From positions 1-64,000 of the forward strand of contig NZ_JANHKP010000016.1 in assembly GCF_024497955.1 (NCBI RefSeq): a stretch of 64,000 nt of DNA. Reading direction: 5' to 3'. The notes under the pieces are model-generated. The model did no database searches and had not been told where the DNA came from. It worked only from the letters and a program-made list of their open reading frames with translations. The stretch is from Streptomyces sp. C10-9-1. GTDB taxonomy: Bacteria; Actinomycetota; Actinomycetes; Streptomycetales; Streptomycetaceae. Both the position numbers and the translations under genes were made by a program. Position 1 is the stretch's first letter; every line of letters begins with the position of its first letter. Below are positions 19,236-28,479 of this stretch, one piece after another.

Positions 19236-20348
19236 CTAGTCCTGGGCGGGGGACCGCGGTGCGCTCACGGTGGTGCGCGGGGAGCGGCGCTGCGAGGACG
19301 TCCTGACGATCAGTTCGGTCGGTATCACCTGCTCGACCGGCCGGTCCTCGTCGATTCCCTCGATCGCGTCGATCAGCAACTGGACGACCGCGGTCCCGAT
19401 GCGCCGGGGCTTCAGCGAGAGGGTCGTGATGGGCGGCTCCGTGCTGGCGTACACGGTGGACTCGCTGCAGCAGACGAGCAGCAGGTCCTCCGGGACGCGC
19501 AGACCGTAGCGCCGGGCGGCGGCGAGGAGGTCCGTGCCGTTGGGGTCGAAGAGGCCGTAGACCGCGTCGGGCCGGTCGGGCCTGGCGAGCAGCCGGTCTG
19601 CGGCGACCGCGCCGGCGCAGGGGTCGTGGGCCGGGTAGGACTCGTACACCGGGTCCTGGCCGACGCGCTCGCACCAGCTGAGGTACGCGGTGGTGGACAG
19701 GCGGGTGTAGGTGTCCGTGGTGGTGCCGGTCAGCAGGCCGATGCGCCGGGCCCCGGCGTCCGCGAGGTGGTCCAGCAGGCCCAGCACGGCGGCCTCGTGG
19801 TCGTTGTCGACCCAGGCCGTGACGGGCAGGGTGCCCGCGGGGCGGCCGTCGGAGACGACCGGGAGCCCCTGGCGGACGAGCTCGGCGACCACGGGGTCGT
19901 GGTCGGAGGGGTCGATGACCACGGTGCCGTCGAGTGCCACGTTGGACCAGACGTCGTGGCGGGAGGTGGCCGGAAGGATCACCAGGGCGTAGCCGCGGTC
20001 CAGGGCGGCCGAGGTGGCGGCCCGGGCCATCTCCGCGAAGTAGGCGAACTCGGTGAAGGTGAAAGGTTCATCCCCGTAAGTGGTCACCGTCAGGCCGATT
20101 AAGCCGGACTTCCCGGTGCGGAGCGTGCGGGCCGCTGCGGAGGGGCGGTAGCCCAGCCGGTCGGCGACCTCGCGGACGTGCCGACGGGTGGCGTCGGGGA
20201 GTCTGCCCTTCCCGTTGAGCGCGTCGGAGACGGTAGTGATCGAGACCCCGGCTGCGGCGGCGACGTCCCGGATGCCCGCCCGCCCCTGCCTGCCGCCCCG
20301 GCGGGATGTTTCCGTCCGGCTCACCTGGTGCTTCCCTGCTGCTGTCAT
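19236..20348 (-). CDS. LacI family transcriptional regulator
   Basis: The 370-residue protein has a LacI helix-turn-helix (about residues 23-70: IRDVAAAAGVSITTVSDALN, hinge GYRPSAAARTLRTG) and a periplasmic-binding-protein effector domain (about 80-345). The usual ARTLRTGKS hinge-to-core boundary is present, as are LLDHLADAGARRIGLLTG and TTLSLKPRRIG. The effector is unknown. It lies divergent to hisC across a 489-bp spacer. In S. coelicolor, from memory, a LacI-type gene occupies the same place next to the hisC-like gene. The chosen ATG 20348 gives MTAAGKHQVSR; the extra upstream codons look non-coding. Confidence 0.88.
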   Translation of the reverse strand: MTAAGKHQVSRTETSRRGGRQGRAGIRDVAAAAGVSITTVSDALNGKGRLPDATRRHVREVADRLGYRPSAAARTLRTGKSGLIGLTVTTYGDEPFTFTEFAYFAEMARAATSAALDRGYALVILPATSRHDVWSNVALDGTVVIDPSDHDPVVAELVRQGLPVVSDGRPAGTLPVTAWVDNDHEAAVLGLLDHLADAGARRIGLLTGTTTDTYTRLSTTAYLSWCERVGQDPVYESYPAHDPCAGAVAADRLLARPDRPDAVYGLFDPNGTDLLAAARRYGLRVPEDLLLVCCSESTVYASTEPPITTLSLKPRRIGTAVVQLLIDAIEGIDEDRPVEQVIPTELIVRTSSQRRSPRTTVSAPRSPAQD

Positions 20349-20638
20349 GGCGAGCCGATAGTAGGGCTCACGCGGTTGGTCTGGCCGGTCGCATATGCGC
20401 GCGTTGACAGTCACGATTCTGCATGATCACAGCAGGCTAACTGCCTTCGAAGATAAGGCTGTTGGCCGATTCAGGCTGCATGCCGTGGGTAGGGAGCGGT
20501 GTGCACCTGTCAGGCGGGTCAGGTTGCGAACCGGTCTCAACTCACCTCTACGAGGGATGCGCGCCACGGAGTGAGCCACCGGCGCGCGACGTGCTCGTGC
20601 GCTCCCCAGGCCCTGCCCGAGCGGGATCCGGCGGCGCC

Positions 20639-20676
20639 CGCGGAGCCCGCCGGGAGACCGCCCGGCGGGCTCCGCG
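20639..20676 (+). terminator. 16-bp perfect hairpin in the LacI-hisC divergent spacer
   Basis: 20639-20654 pairs perfectly with 20661-20676 around a 6-nt loop. It looks like a terminator, but both flanking genes read away from it. The spacer 20349-20837 therefore may hold a small transcript: a TTGACA lies at 20404-20409. Alternatively the hairpin may act as an attenuator in the hisC leader. I see no tRNA or convincing protein gene there. Confidence 0.5.
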
Positions 20677-20837
20677 CGGTCGGTGGGCCTCCGGCGGCCC
20701 GCAGGGGATTTCCGGCTCCGGCCATTCGCAGGAGACGCGAATCCTCATAAGGTGAGCAGTATTGGTGAGCGGTACACGGTGGCCGGCCCGGCGTGCGCGC
20801 GGGGAACGGCCGGCAGGACGGTCGAGGAGGACCTGCG

Positions 20838-21917
20838 GTGAGCGAGACGACGCCCAAGCTGCGCGCGGCGCTGGACGACATCCCCACGTACAAGCCGGGC
20901 AAGCCCGCGGCGGCCGGCGGGCCCGTGGCCTTCAAGCTGTCCTCCAACGAGAACCCCTACCCTCCGCTGCCCGGGGTGATGGAGAGTGCCCTGGCGGCGG
21001 CGGCGAGCTTCAACCGCTACCCGGACATGGCCTGCACCGGGCTGATGAACGAGCTCGCGGAGCGCTTCGGCGTCCCGGTCTCCCACCTCGCGACGGGCAC
21101 CGGCTCGGTGGGTGTCGCCCAGTCGCTGCTCCAGTCCACCTCGGGCCCCGGTGACGAGGTGATCTACGGCTGGCGTTCCTTCGAGGCGTACCCGATCATC
21201 ACCCGGATCAGCGGCGCCACGGCCGTTCCCGTGCCGCTCACCCCGGGCGAGGTGCACGACCTCGACGCGATGGCCGAGGCGGTGACCGACCGCACCAGGC
21301 TGATCTTCGTCTGCAACCCCAACAACCCGACCGGCACGGTCGTCCGCCGGGCCGAGCTGGAGCGCTTCCTCGACCGTGTGCCCTCGGACGTGCTGGTCGT
21401 CCTGGACGAGGCCTACCGCGAGTTCATCCGCGACGCGGAGGTGCCGGACGGCCTGGAGATCTACCGGGACCGCCCCAACGTCGCCGTGCTGCGGACCTTC
21501 TCCAAGGCGTACGGGCTGGCGGGCCTGCGGGTCGGCTTCGCCGTCGCGCACGAGCCGGTCGCGGCGGCGCTGCGCAAGACGGCCGTGCCCTTCGGTGTCT
21601 CGCAGCTGGCCCAGGACGCGGCGGTCGCCTCGCTGCGTGCCGAGGACGAGCTGCTGGGGCGTGTCGGCTCCCTGGTGTCCGAGCGGACCCGGGTGTACGA
21701 GGGGCTCGTCGGCCAGGGCTGGACCGTGCCGGAGACCCAGGCGAACTTCGTCTGGCTGCGGCTCGGCGAGCGGACCGTCGACTTCGCGGCCGCCTGTGAG
21801 GAGGCCGGCGTCGTGGTGCGGCCCTTCCCGGGGGAGGGCGTGCGGGTGACCATCGGCGAGACCGAGGCCAACGACCTCTTCCTCCAGACGGCGGAGGCCT
21901 TCCGCAAGGCCCTCTGA
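20838..21917 (+). CDS. hisC: Histidinol-phosphate/aromatic aminotransferase
   Basis: The 359-residue PLP enzyme has [10 protein letters not shown] near the start and [19 protein letters not shown] (PLP-ring Asp) and [15 protein letters not shown], which includes the Schiff-base Lys and the phosphate-binding Arg. All are hallmarks of HisC/Pat aminotransferases. It transfers amino groups between glutamate and imidazole-acetol phosphate, or aromatic 2-oxo acids such as phenylpyruvate. It stands apart from any his operon, so it may be the aromatic-type paralogue rather than the histidine-pathway enzyme. GTG 20838 has GGAGG eight bases upstream. A strong terminator follows 148 bp after the stop. 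Confidence 0.85.
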   Translation: MSETTPKLRAALDDIPTYKPGKPAAAGGPVAFKLSSNENPYPPLPGVMESALAAAASFNRYPDMACTGLMNELAERFGVPVSHLATGTGSVGVAQSLLQSTSGPGDEVIYGWRSFEAYPIITRISGATAVPVPLTPGEVHDLDAMAEAVTDRTRLIFVCNPNNPTGTVVRRAELERFLDRVPSDVLVVLDEAYREFIRDAEVPDGLEIYRDRPNVAVLRTFSKAYGLAGLRVGFAVAHEPVAAALRKTAVPFGVSQLAQDAAVASLRAEDELLGRVGSLVSERTRVYEGLVGQGWTVPETQANFVWLRLGERTVDFAAACEEAGVVVRPFPGEGVRVTIGETEANDLFLQTAEAFRKAL

Positions 21918-22064
21918 TCCGCCTGCGCGTGTCCGCCCCGGCGTCCCGGCGCCCGTTCGCGCCGGGGTGACGCGCCGCCGCACCCGCCACGGCTCGCTCG
22001 GCCCGCCTTTCGGTGCCGTCCCGGAGGCGGCGGGCGGTCGCGGGGCTCCCCCGATCCGTCCTGG

Positions 22065-22095
22065 CACCCCCGTGAGCACCCTGCTCACGGGGGTG
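22065..22095 (+). terminator. hisC terminator
   Basis: A 14-bp perfect stem (22065-22078 with 22082-22095) with a 3-nt loop, downstream of hisC and upstream of the cydA promoter region. Confidence 0.85.
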
Positions 22096-22247
22096 TTCCC
22101 GGTGGCCGGGCGCCGGTCCTGCCGACCGGCCGGGAGGCGCGGCCCGTGTGGCCGGCGCCACACTCCGGCGGCGCCCGGGGTGGAGGGGCGGTTTTCGGAC
22201 CCCCCGGTGAAAGGTGCGGATCGTGAATGAGCCATAATGCTTGTGAA

Positions 22248-22263
22248 TGTGAACGCGTTCACA
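22248..22263. promoter_or_regulatory. Rex operator (ROP) of the cyd operon
   Basis: TGTGAACGCGTTCACA is a perfect palindrome matching the Rex operator. Rex is the NAD+/NADH-responsive repressor first defined on S. coelicolor cydABCD. The site lies 82 bp upstream of the cydA start. A CATAAT at 22233-22238 could be the -10 element, so Rex would sit over the transcription start and block initiation until NADH rises, for example under oxygen limitation. Confidence 0.93.
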
Positions 22264-22344
22264 AGCTCCCCTGTTTCTCCCCGGATGCGGGGGTTTGGCA
22301 GGCGGGCGGTTCGCGGTGACCACGGCGACGTAAGGAGAACCGAC

Positions 22345-23859
22345 GTGGACCTGAACCTCGCACTCGCGCCCGAGACACTGGCGCGCTGGCAGTTCGGCAT
22401 CACCACCGTCTACCACTTCCTCTTCGTCCCCCTGACCATCTCGCTCGCCGCGCTCACGGCCGGACTCCAGACGGCCTGGGTGCGGACGAACAAGGAGAAG
22501 TACCTCCGGGCGACCAAGTTCTGGGGCAAGCTGTTCCTGATCAACATCGCGATGGGCGTGGTCACGGGCATCGTGCAGGAGTTCCAGTTCGGGATGAACT
22601 GGTCCGACTACTCCCGCTTCGTGGGAGACATCTTCGGGGCTCCGCTCGCCTTCGAGGCCCTGATCGCCTTCTTCTTCGAGTCGACCTTCATCGGCCTGTG
22701 GATCTTCGGCTGGGACAAGCTGCCCCAGAAGATCCACCTGGCCTGCATATGGATGGTCGCCCTCGGGACCACCCTCTCCGCCTACTTCATCCTGGCGGCC
22801 AACTCCTGGATGCAGCACCCGGTCGGCTACCGGATCGACGAGGAGCGGGGCCGGGCCGAACTCACCGACTTCTGGCTGGTGCTGACCCAGGACACCGCGG
22901 TCACCCAGTTCTTCCACACCATCACCGCGGCCTTCCTGGTCGGCGGTGCCTTCATGGTGGGGATCTCCGCCTTCCACCTCGCCCGCAGGAAGCACGTCCC
23001 GGTGATGAGGAGCTCGCTCCGGGTCGGCCTGGTGACCCTCACCGTGGCCGGTCTGCTGACCGCGGTCAGCGGCGACCTGCTCGGCAAGGTGATGTTCAAG
23101 CAGCAGCCGATGAAGATGGCCGCTGCCGAGGCGCTGTGGGACGGCGAGGCCCCCGCACCCTTCTCGGTCTTCGCCTACGGCGACGTCGACGCGGGGCACA
23201 ACAAGGTCGCCATCGAGATCCCCGGCCTGCTGTCCTTCCTGGCCAACGACGACTTCGACTCCTATGTGCCGGGGATCAACGACGTCAACAAGGCGGAGCA
23301 GGAGAAGTTCGGCCCCGGGGACTACCGGCCGAACATCCCCGTCGCCTACTGGGGCTTCCGCTGGATGATCGGCTTCGGTATGACGTCCTTCGGGATCGGC
23401 CTGCTCGGCCTCTGGCTCACCCGCAGGCGGTTCCTGCTGCCGCCCGCGCTGCGGACCGGGGAGGAGGAGGTGCCCCGCCTGGTGCTCTTCAGGACCAAGG
23501 CGCTCAGCCCCCGCCTCACCGGGTGGTACTGGCGCATCGCCCTGTGGACCACCGGCTTCCCGCTGATCGCCAGCTCCTGGGGGTGGATCTTCACCGAGAT
23601 GGGCCGCCAGCCCTGGGTGGTCTACGGCGTGCTCCGGACCAGCGACGCGGTCTCCCCCGGTGTCTCGCAGGCCGAGGTGATCACCTCCATGACGGTGTTC
23701 ACGCTGCTCTACGCCGTGCTCGCCGTCATCGAGGTCAAGCTCCTGGTCACGTACGTCAAGGCCGGCCCGCCGGAGCTGACCGAGGCCGACCTCGACCCGC
23801 CCACCCGGATCGGCGGACACGACCACGACGCCGACCGGCCGATGGCCTTCTCGTACTGA
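22345..23859 (+). CDS. cydA: CydA, cytochrome bd oxidase subunit I
   Basis: The 504-residue membrane subunit carries the haem ligands and the quinol site. An early TVYHFLFVPLTI contains the His ligand of haem b595, and later segments include FFESTFIGLWIFGWDKLP and PIAYWGFRWMIGFG-type sequence (here PVAYWGFRWMIGFG) typical of CydA. About nine transmembrane helices are visible. It oxidises menaquinol and reduces O2 with high affinity at low oxygen. The GTG start at 22345 is set by AAGGAG eight bases upstream and gives VDLNLALAPETLARWQFG, the normal N-terminus. It is first gene of cydA-cydB-cydCD, with a Rex operator upstream. Confidence 0.97.
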   Translation: MDLNLALAPETLARWQFGITTVYHFLFVPLTISLAALTAGLQTAWVRTNKEKYLRATKFWGKLFLINIAMGVVTGIVQEFQFGMNWSDYSRFVGDIFGAPLAFEALIAFFFESTFIGLWIFGWDKLPQKIHLACIWMVALGTTLSAYFILAANSWMQHPVGYRIDEERGRAELTDFWLVLTQDTAVTQFFHTITAAFLVGGAFMVGISAFHLARRKHVPVMRSSLRVGLVTLTVAGLLTAVSGDLLGKVMFKQQPMKMAAAEALWDGEAPAPFSVFAYGDVDAGHNKVAIEIPGLLSFLANDDFDSYVPGINDVNKAEQEKFGPGDYRPNIPVAYWGFRWMIGFGMTSFGIGLLGLWLTRRRFLLPPALRTGEEEVPRLVLFRTKALSPRLTGWYWRIALWTTGFPLIASSWGWIFTEMGRQPWVVYGVLRTSDAVSPGVSQAEVITSMTVFTLLYAVLAVIEVKLLVTYVKAGPPELTEADLDPPTRIGGHDHDADRPMAFSY

Positions 23860-23882
23860 GACCGCAGAGGAGCTGTTGACGC

Positions 23883-24884
23883 ATGGAACTCCACAACGTC
23901 TGGTTCGTCCTGATCGCGGTCCTCTGGATCGGCTACTTCTTCCTGGAGGGCTTCGACTTCGGCGTCGGTGTCCTGACCAAGCTGCTCGCCCGCGACCGCG
24001 CGGAGCGGCGGGTGCTCATCAACACGATCGGGCCGGTCTGGGACGGCAACGAAGTGTGGCTGCTCACCGCGGGCGGGGCGACCTTCGCCGCCTTCCCCGA
24101 CTGGTACGCCACCCTCTTCTCCGGTTTCTACCTGCCGCTGCTGCTGATCCTCGTCTGCCTGATCGTGCGCGGGGTGGCCTTCGAGTACCGGCACAAGCGT
24201 GAGGAGGAGCGCTGGCAGGCCAACTGGGAGCGGGCGATCTTCTGGACCTCGCTGCTGCCCGCCTTCCTCTGGGGCGTGGCCTTCGCCAACATCGTCCGCG
24301 GTGTCGCCATCGACGCGGACAAGGAGTACGTCGGAGGCCTGCTCGACCTGCTCAACCCCTATGCCCTGCTGGGCGGGCTGGTGACGCTGACCCTGTTCAC
24401 CTTCCACGGCGCCGTCTTCGCGGCCCTCAAGACCGTGGGGGAGATCAGGGTGCGGGCCAGGGCGCTGTCGCTGAGGCTGGGTGCGGTGGCCGCCGTTCCG
24501 GCGGTCGCCTTCCTGCTGTGGACCCAGGCCCTGCGGGGCGACGGGGCCAGCCTGGTGGCGCTCGCCGTCGCCGGGGCGGCGCTCCTCGCGGCGATCGCCG
24601 CGATCCGGGCCGGTCGTGAGGGCTGGTCCTTCGCCCTGTCCGGCGTCGCCATCGCCGCGGCCGTCGCCATGCTCTTCCTGGCGCTCTTCCCGCGGGTGAT
24701 GCCCTCGACCCTCGACGACGCCTGGAGCCTGACCGTCACCAACGCCTCGTCGAGCCCCTACACGCTCACGATCATGACCTGGCTCGCCGTGATCGCCACT
24801 CCGGTGGTCCTGCTCTACCAGGGCTGGACCTACTGGGTGTTCCGCAAGCGCATCGGCACCCAGCACCTCGCCGACACCCACTAG
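23883..24884 (+). CDS. cydB: CydB, cytochrome bd oxidase subunit II
   Basis: The 333-residue membrane protein begins MELHNVWFVLIAVLWIGYFF followed by LEGFDFGVG, the CydB signature, and has about eight transmembrane helices. It pairs with CydA to form the oxidase. It lies 23 bp downstream of cydA with GGAGCTG before the ATG, and six bases before cydCD, so the three genes form one operon. Confidence 0.97.
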   Translation: MELHNVWFVLIAVLWIGYFFLEGFDFGVGVLTKLLARDRAERRVLINTIGPVWDGNEVWLLTAGGATFAAFPDWYATLFSGFYLPLLLILVCLIVRGVAFEYRHKREEERWQANWERAIFWTSLLPAFLWGVAFANIVRGVAIDADKEYVGGLLDLLNPYALLGGLVTLTLFTFHGAVFAALKTVGEIRVRARALSLRLGAVAAVPAVAFLLWTQALRGDGASLVALAVAGAALLAAIAAIRAGREGWSFALSGVAIAAAVAMLFLALFPRVMPSTLDDAWSLTVTNASSSPYTLTIMTWLAVIATPVVLLYQGWTYWVFRKRIGTQHLADTH

Positions 24885-24890
24885 CGGGGG

Positions 24891-27800
24891 ATGTTTCACG
24901 TGAAACCGATCGATCCGCGTCTGCTGCACTACGCCCGCGCCACCCGCCTCTTCCTGGCGGCGGTGGTCGCGCTCGGCCTGGCCGGGGCCGCGCTCGTCGT
25001 CGCCCAGGCGATGCTCATCGCCGAGATCGTCGTCGGCGGCTTCCAGCAGGACCTGGCGGTGGCGGAGCTGGCGACGCCGCTGCTGCTGCTCGGGGCCGTC
25101 GCGGTGGGCCGGGCCGTCGTCTCCTGGCTCACCGAGCTGGCTGCGCACCGGGCCAGCGCCGCGGTCAAGTCGGAGCTGCGCGGTCGGCTGCTGGACCATG
25201 CCTCGGGGCTGGGTCCCGGTTGGCTGAGCGGGCAGCGCAGCGGCTCCCTCGCCGCCCTGGCCACCCGCGGGATCGACGCCCTGGACGACTACTTCGCGCG
25301 CTATCTGCCGCAGTTGGGCCTCGCGGTCGTGGTCCCGGTGGCGGTCCTGGCGCGGATCGTCACCGAGGACTGGGTCTCCGCGGCGATCATCGTCGGCACC
25401 CTGCCGTTGATCCCTCTCTTCATGGTGCTCATCGGCTGGGTGACGCAGGCCCGGATGGACCGGCAGTGGGGCCTGCTGTCGCGGCTCTCGGGGCACTTCC
25501 TCGACGTGGTGGCGGGCCTGCCCACGCTCAAGGTGTTCGGCCGGGCGAAGGCGCAGGCGGAGTCGATCCGGGAGATCACCTCCGAGTACCGCCGGGCGAC
25601 GATGCGCACCCTGCGCATCGCCTTCCTCTCCTCCTTCGCCCTGGAACTGCTCTCCACCCTCTCGGTGGCCCTGGTGGCCGTGACCATCGGCATGCGCCTG
25701 GTCCACGGCGACCTGGACCTCTACACCGGTCTGGTGATCCTCGTCCTGGCGCCCGAGGCGTATCTGCCGCTGCGGGCGGTCGGCGCCCAGTACCACGCGG
25801 CGGCGGAGGGACTCTCGGCCGCCGAGGAAGTCTTCGAGGTGCTGGAGACCGGGCAGCGGCCCCCCGGCACCGCGGCCGTCCCCGAGGTGCTCCGCCTGGA
25901 GATCGAGGAGGTCTCCGTCCACCACGAGGGCCGGCGCGGGGCGGCGCCGGAGCGCGCCTCGCTGGTGGTCGAGCCGGGTGAGACGGTGGCCCTGGTCGGG
26001 GAGAGCGGCAGCGGGAAGTCCACCCTGCTGAACGTCCTGCTGGGCTTCACGGAGCCGACGAGCGGAACAGTGCGGGTGGGCGGTGCCGACCTCCGGGAGA
26101 TCGACACCGAGGAGTGGTGGCAGCAGGTCGCCTGGGTCCCCCAGCGCCCCTACCTCTTCGCCGGGACGATCGCCGACAACGTGCGCCTGGCCCGTCCCGG
26201 GGCCGATGACGCGGCGGTGCGCGAGGCGCTGCGGGACGCGGGCGCGCAGGAGTTCGTCGATGCCCTCCCCCACGGCGCCCGGACGCCGCTGGGTGAGGAC
26301 GGGGCCGGCCTCTCCGCAGGGCAGCGCCAACGGCTCGCGCTCGCCCGGGCGTTCCTCGCCGACCGTCCGGTGCTGCTTCTGGACGAGCCGACCGCCGCCC
26401 TGGACGGTGAGACCGAGACGGCCGTCGTCGAGGCGGTCGGGCGTCTCGCCCGGGGCCGCACGGTGCTGCTGGTCGTCCACCGCCCCGCCCTGCTGTCCGT
26501 CGCCGACCGGGTGGTCTCCCTCGCCTCCGCCTCCGTCGAGGAGACCCCGGACGCCGTTCCCTCGGCCGAGGCTGCCGGCGGTCGCCGCGAGCGTCCCGCG
26601 CCCGGCCCCGGCGAGGTGCGGACCGGTGACCCGACGGAGTCCCGCCCCGGCGGCGGTGCCCCGGATACCGGGCGCTCCCGGGGAGGCCCGGTCCTGGCCC
26701 GGGTGCGGGCGGCCGCGGGCGGCCTCCACGGCAGGCTGCTGCTGGCGCTGCTGCTCGGCACCCTGGCCCTGGCCTCGGCGGTCGGCCTGATGGCCGTGTC
26801 CGGATGGCTGATCTCCCGCGCCTCCGAGCAGCCCCCTGTGCTCCATCTGATGATCGCGGTCACCGCCACCCGCGCCTTCGGCATCGGGCGCGCCGTGTTC
26901 CGCTACGCGGAGCGGGTCGTCGCGCACGATGCCGTGTTGCGGATGCTCGCCGAGACGCGGGTGGCCGTCTACCGGGGGCTGGAGGCCATCGCCCCCGCCG
27001 GGCTGGGTGGACGGCGGCGGGGAGACCTGCTCTCGCGACTGGTCGCGGACGTGGACGGCCTCCAGGACTACTGGCTGCGCTGGCTGCTCCCCGCGGGAGC
27101 GGCCGCCCTGGTCGGCGCCGGGACCGTCGGGTTCACCGGCTGGCTGCTTCCCGAGGCGGGCGCCGTGCTGGCCGTCGGCCTGCTGGTGGCGGGCGTGGCG
27201 GTCCCGCTGCTGAGCGGCGCCGTCGCGCGGCGCGCCGAGCGGCAGCTGGCCCCGGCCCGCGGCCGCCTCACCGACACGGTGGTCGACCTGCTGCGCGGTG
27301 CCGCGGAGTCCACCGTGGCCGGGGCACGCGCCCGCAAGCTCGCCGCCGTGCGGGAGGCGGACGGCCGGCTCACCCGGATCGCCGCCCGGGGCGCGGCCGC
27401 CACGGCGCTGGGCGGCGGGCTGTCCGCGCTGGTCTGCGGGCTGACCGTGCTGGGCGCCGCGGCCGTCGGGCTCCGGGCGGTGCAGGAGGGCCGGCTCTCG
27501 GGCGTGGCGCTCGCCGTCGTCGTGCTGACCCCGCTCGCCGCCTTCGAGGCGGTCGCCGGTCTGCCGCTCGCCGTGCAGTACCGCAAGCGGGTGGAGCGCA
27601 GCGCGGAGCGTGTGTACGAGGTCCTCGACGCCCCCGTCCCCGTGCGGGAGCCCTCGTCCCCCGCCGAGCCGCCCGCCACGCCCTTCCCGCTGGTACTGCG
27701 CGGAGTCGGGGCACGGTATGGGACGGATGCGCCCCGGGCGCTGTGCGACGTCGACCTCACGCTCACCCCCGGCCGTCGCGTCGCGGTGGTGGGCACCTCC

Positions 27801-28469
27801 GGAGCGGGCAAGACCACCCTTGCCCAGGTGCTGCTGCGCTTCCTGGACACCGACTCCGGCCGCTACACGCTCGGCGGCACCGACGCCGGGACCCTGGACG
27901 GTGACAGCCTGCGTCGCTTCGTGGGCCTGTGCGCCCAGGACGCCCATCTCTTCGACAGCTCGGTGCGGGAGAACCTGCGCCTGGCGCGCCCCGGCGCGAG
28001 CGAGGAGGAACTGCGCCGCGCCCTGGCCGCCGCCCGTCTGCTGGACTGGGCCGACGCCCTGCCCGACGGCATGGACACCCTGGTGGGCGAGCACGGTGCC
28101 CGCCTCTCGGGCGGCCAGCGGCAGCGACTGGCCCTGGCCCGGGCCCTGCTGGCCGACTTCCCCGTGCTGGTGCTGGACGAACCGGCCGAGCACCTCGACC
28201 TGGTGACCGCCGACGCGCTCACCGCGGACCTGCTGGCCGCGACCCGCACCCGCAGCGGCGCGGGGCGTGCCACGGTGCTGATCACCCATCGGCTGCGCGG
28301 GCTGGAGGCCGTCGACGAGGTGGTCGTCCTCGAGGAGGGGCGGGTCGTGCAGCAGGGGCCCTACGAGGACCTGCTCCTCGTCGACGGACCGCTCCGGGCG
28401 ATGCTGGAGAGGGAAACCGCGGCCGAAGAGGGAGGAATCCGACTTTCCGCCTCCGTCGGTGCTCACTAG
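24891..28469 (+). CDS. cydCD: CydCD, fused ABC transporter for cytochrome bd assembly
   Basis: The 1192-residue protein joins CydD- and CydC-type half-transporters in one chain. The first half has membrane helices (about residues 20-300) and an ATPase with Walker A GESGSGKST near residue 370, signature LSAGQRQRLALARA and VLLLDEPTAAL. The second half repeats this, with Walker A GTSGAGKTT near 965, signature LSGGQRQRLALARA and VLVLDEPAEHL. A proline/glycine-rich linker joins them (about 550-600). CydCD exports thiols (cysteine, glutathione in E. coli), which is needed for cytochrome bd assembly. The first codons (ATGTTTCACGTG) overlap a parS site. It lies six bases after cydB. Confidence 0.96.
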   Translation: MFHVKPIDPRLLHYARATRLFLAAVVALGLAGAALVVAQAMLIAEIVVGGFQQDLAVAELATPLLLLGAVAVGRAVVSWLTELAAHRASAAVKSELRGRLLDHASGLGPGWLSGQRSGSLAALATRGIDALDDYFARYLPQLGLAVVVPVAVLARIVTEDWVSAAIIVGTLPLIPLFMVLIGWVTQARMDRQWGLLSRLSGHFLDVVAGLPTLKVFGRAKAQAESIREITSEYRRATMRTLRIAFLSSFALELLSTLSVALVAVTIGMRLVHGDLDLYTGLVILVLAPEAYLPLRAVGAQYHAAAEGLSAAEEVFEVLETGQRPPGTAAVPEVLRLEIEEVSVHHEGRRGAAPERASLVVEPGETVALVGESGSGKSTLLNVLLGFTEPTSGTVRVGGADLREIDTEEWWQQVAWVPQRPYLFAGTIADNVRLARPGADDAAVREALRDAGAQEFVDALPHGARTPLGEDGAGLSAGQRQRLALARAFLADRPVLLLDEPTAALDGETETAVVEAVGRLARGRTVLLVVHRPALLSVADRVVSLASASVEETPDAVPSAEAAGGRRERPAPGPGEVRTGDPTESRPGGGAPDTGRSRGGPVLARVRAAAGGLHGRLLLALLLGTLALASAVGLMAVSGWLISRASEQPPVLHLMIAVTATRAFGIGRAVFRYAERVVAHDAVLRMLAETRVAVYRGLEAIAPAGLGGRRRGDLLSRLVADVDGLQDYWLRWLLPAGAAALVGAGTVGFTGWLLPEAGAVLAVGLLVAGVAVPLLSGAVARRAERQLAPARGRLTDTVVDLLRGAAESTVAGARARKLAAVREADGRLTRIAARGAAATALGGGLSALVCGLTVLGAAAVGLRAVQEGRLSGVALAVVVLTPLAAFEAVAGLPLAVQYRKRVERSAERVYEVLDAPVPVREPSSPAEPPATPFPLVLRGVGARYGTDAPRALCDVDLTLTPGRRVAVVGTSGAGKTTLAQVLLRFLDTDSGRYTLGGTDAGTLDGDSLRRFVGLCAQDAHLFDSSVRENLRLARPGASEEELRRALAAARLLDWADALPDGMDTLVGEHGARLSGGQRQRLALARALLADFPVLVLDEPAEHLDLVTADALTADLLAATRTRSGAGRATVLITHRLRGLEAVDEVVVLEEGRVVQQGPYEDLLLVDGPLRAMLERETAAEEGGIRLSASVGAH
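24893..24906. other. parS, ParB-binding site inside the cydCD start region
   Basis: GTTTCACGTGAAAC occurs exactly, covering the third base of the cydCD start codon and the following codons, so the protein begins MFHVKPID. A perfect 14-bp match by chance in a 64-kb window is very unlikely. The site forces the residues FHVK at the N-terminus. Confidence 0.92.
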
Positions 28470-28479
28470 GCTCGGAGGC

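Noticed and set aside
20462-20755. A 97-codon frame in the LacI-hisC spacer
   Set aside because: It runs through the 16-bp hairpin, has no ribosome site and no coding bias. A non-coding RNA is a better explanation, if anything is expressed there.
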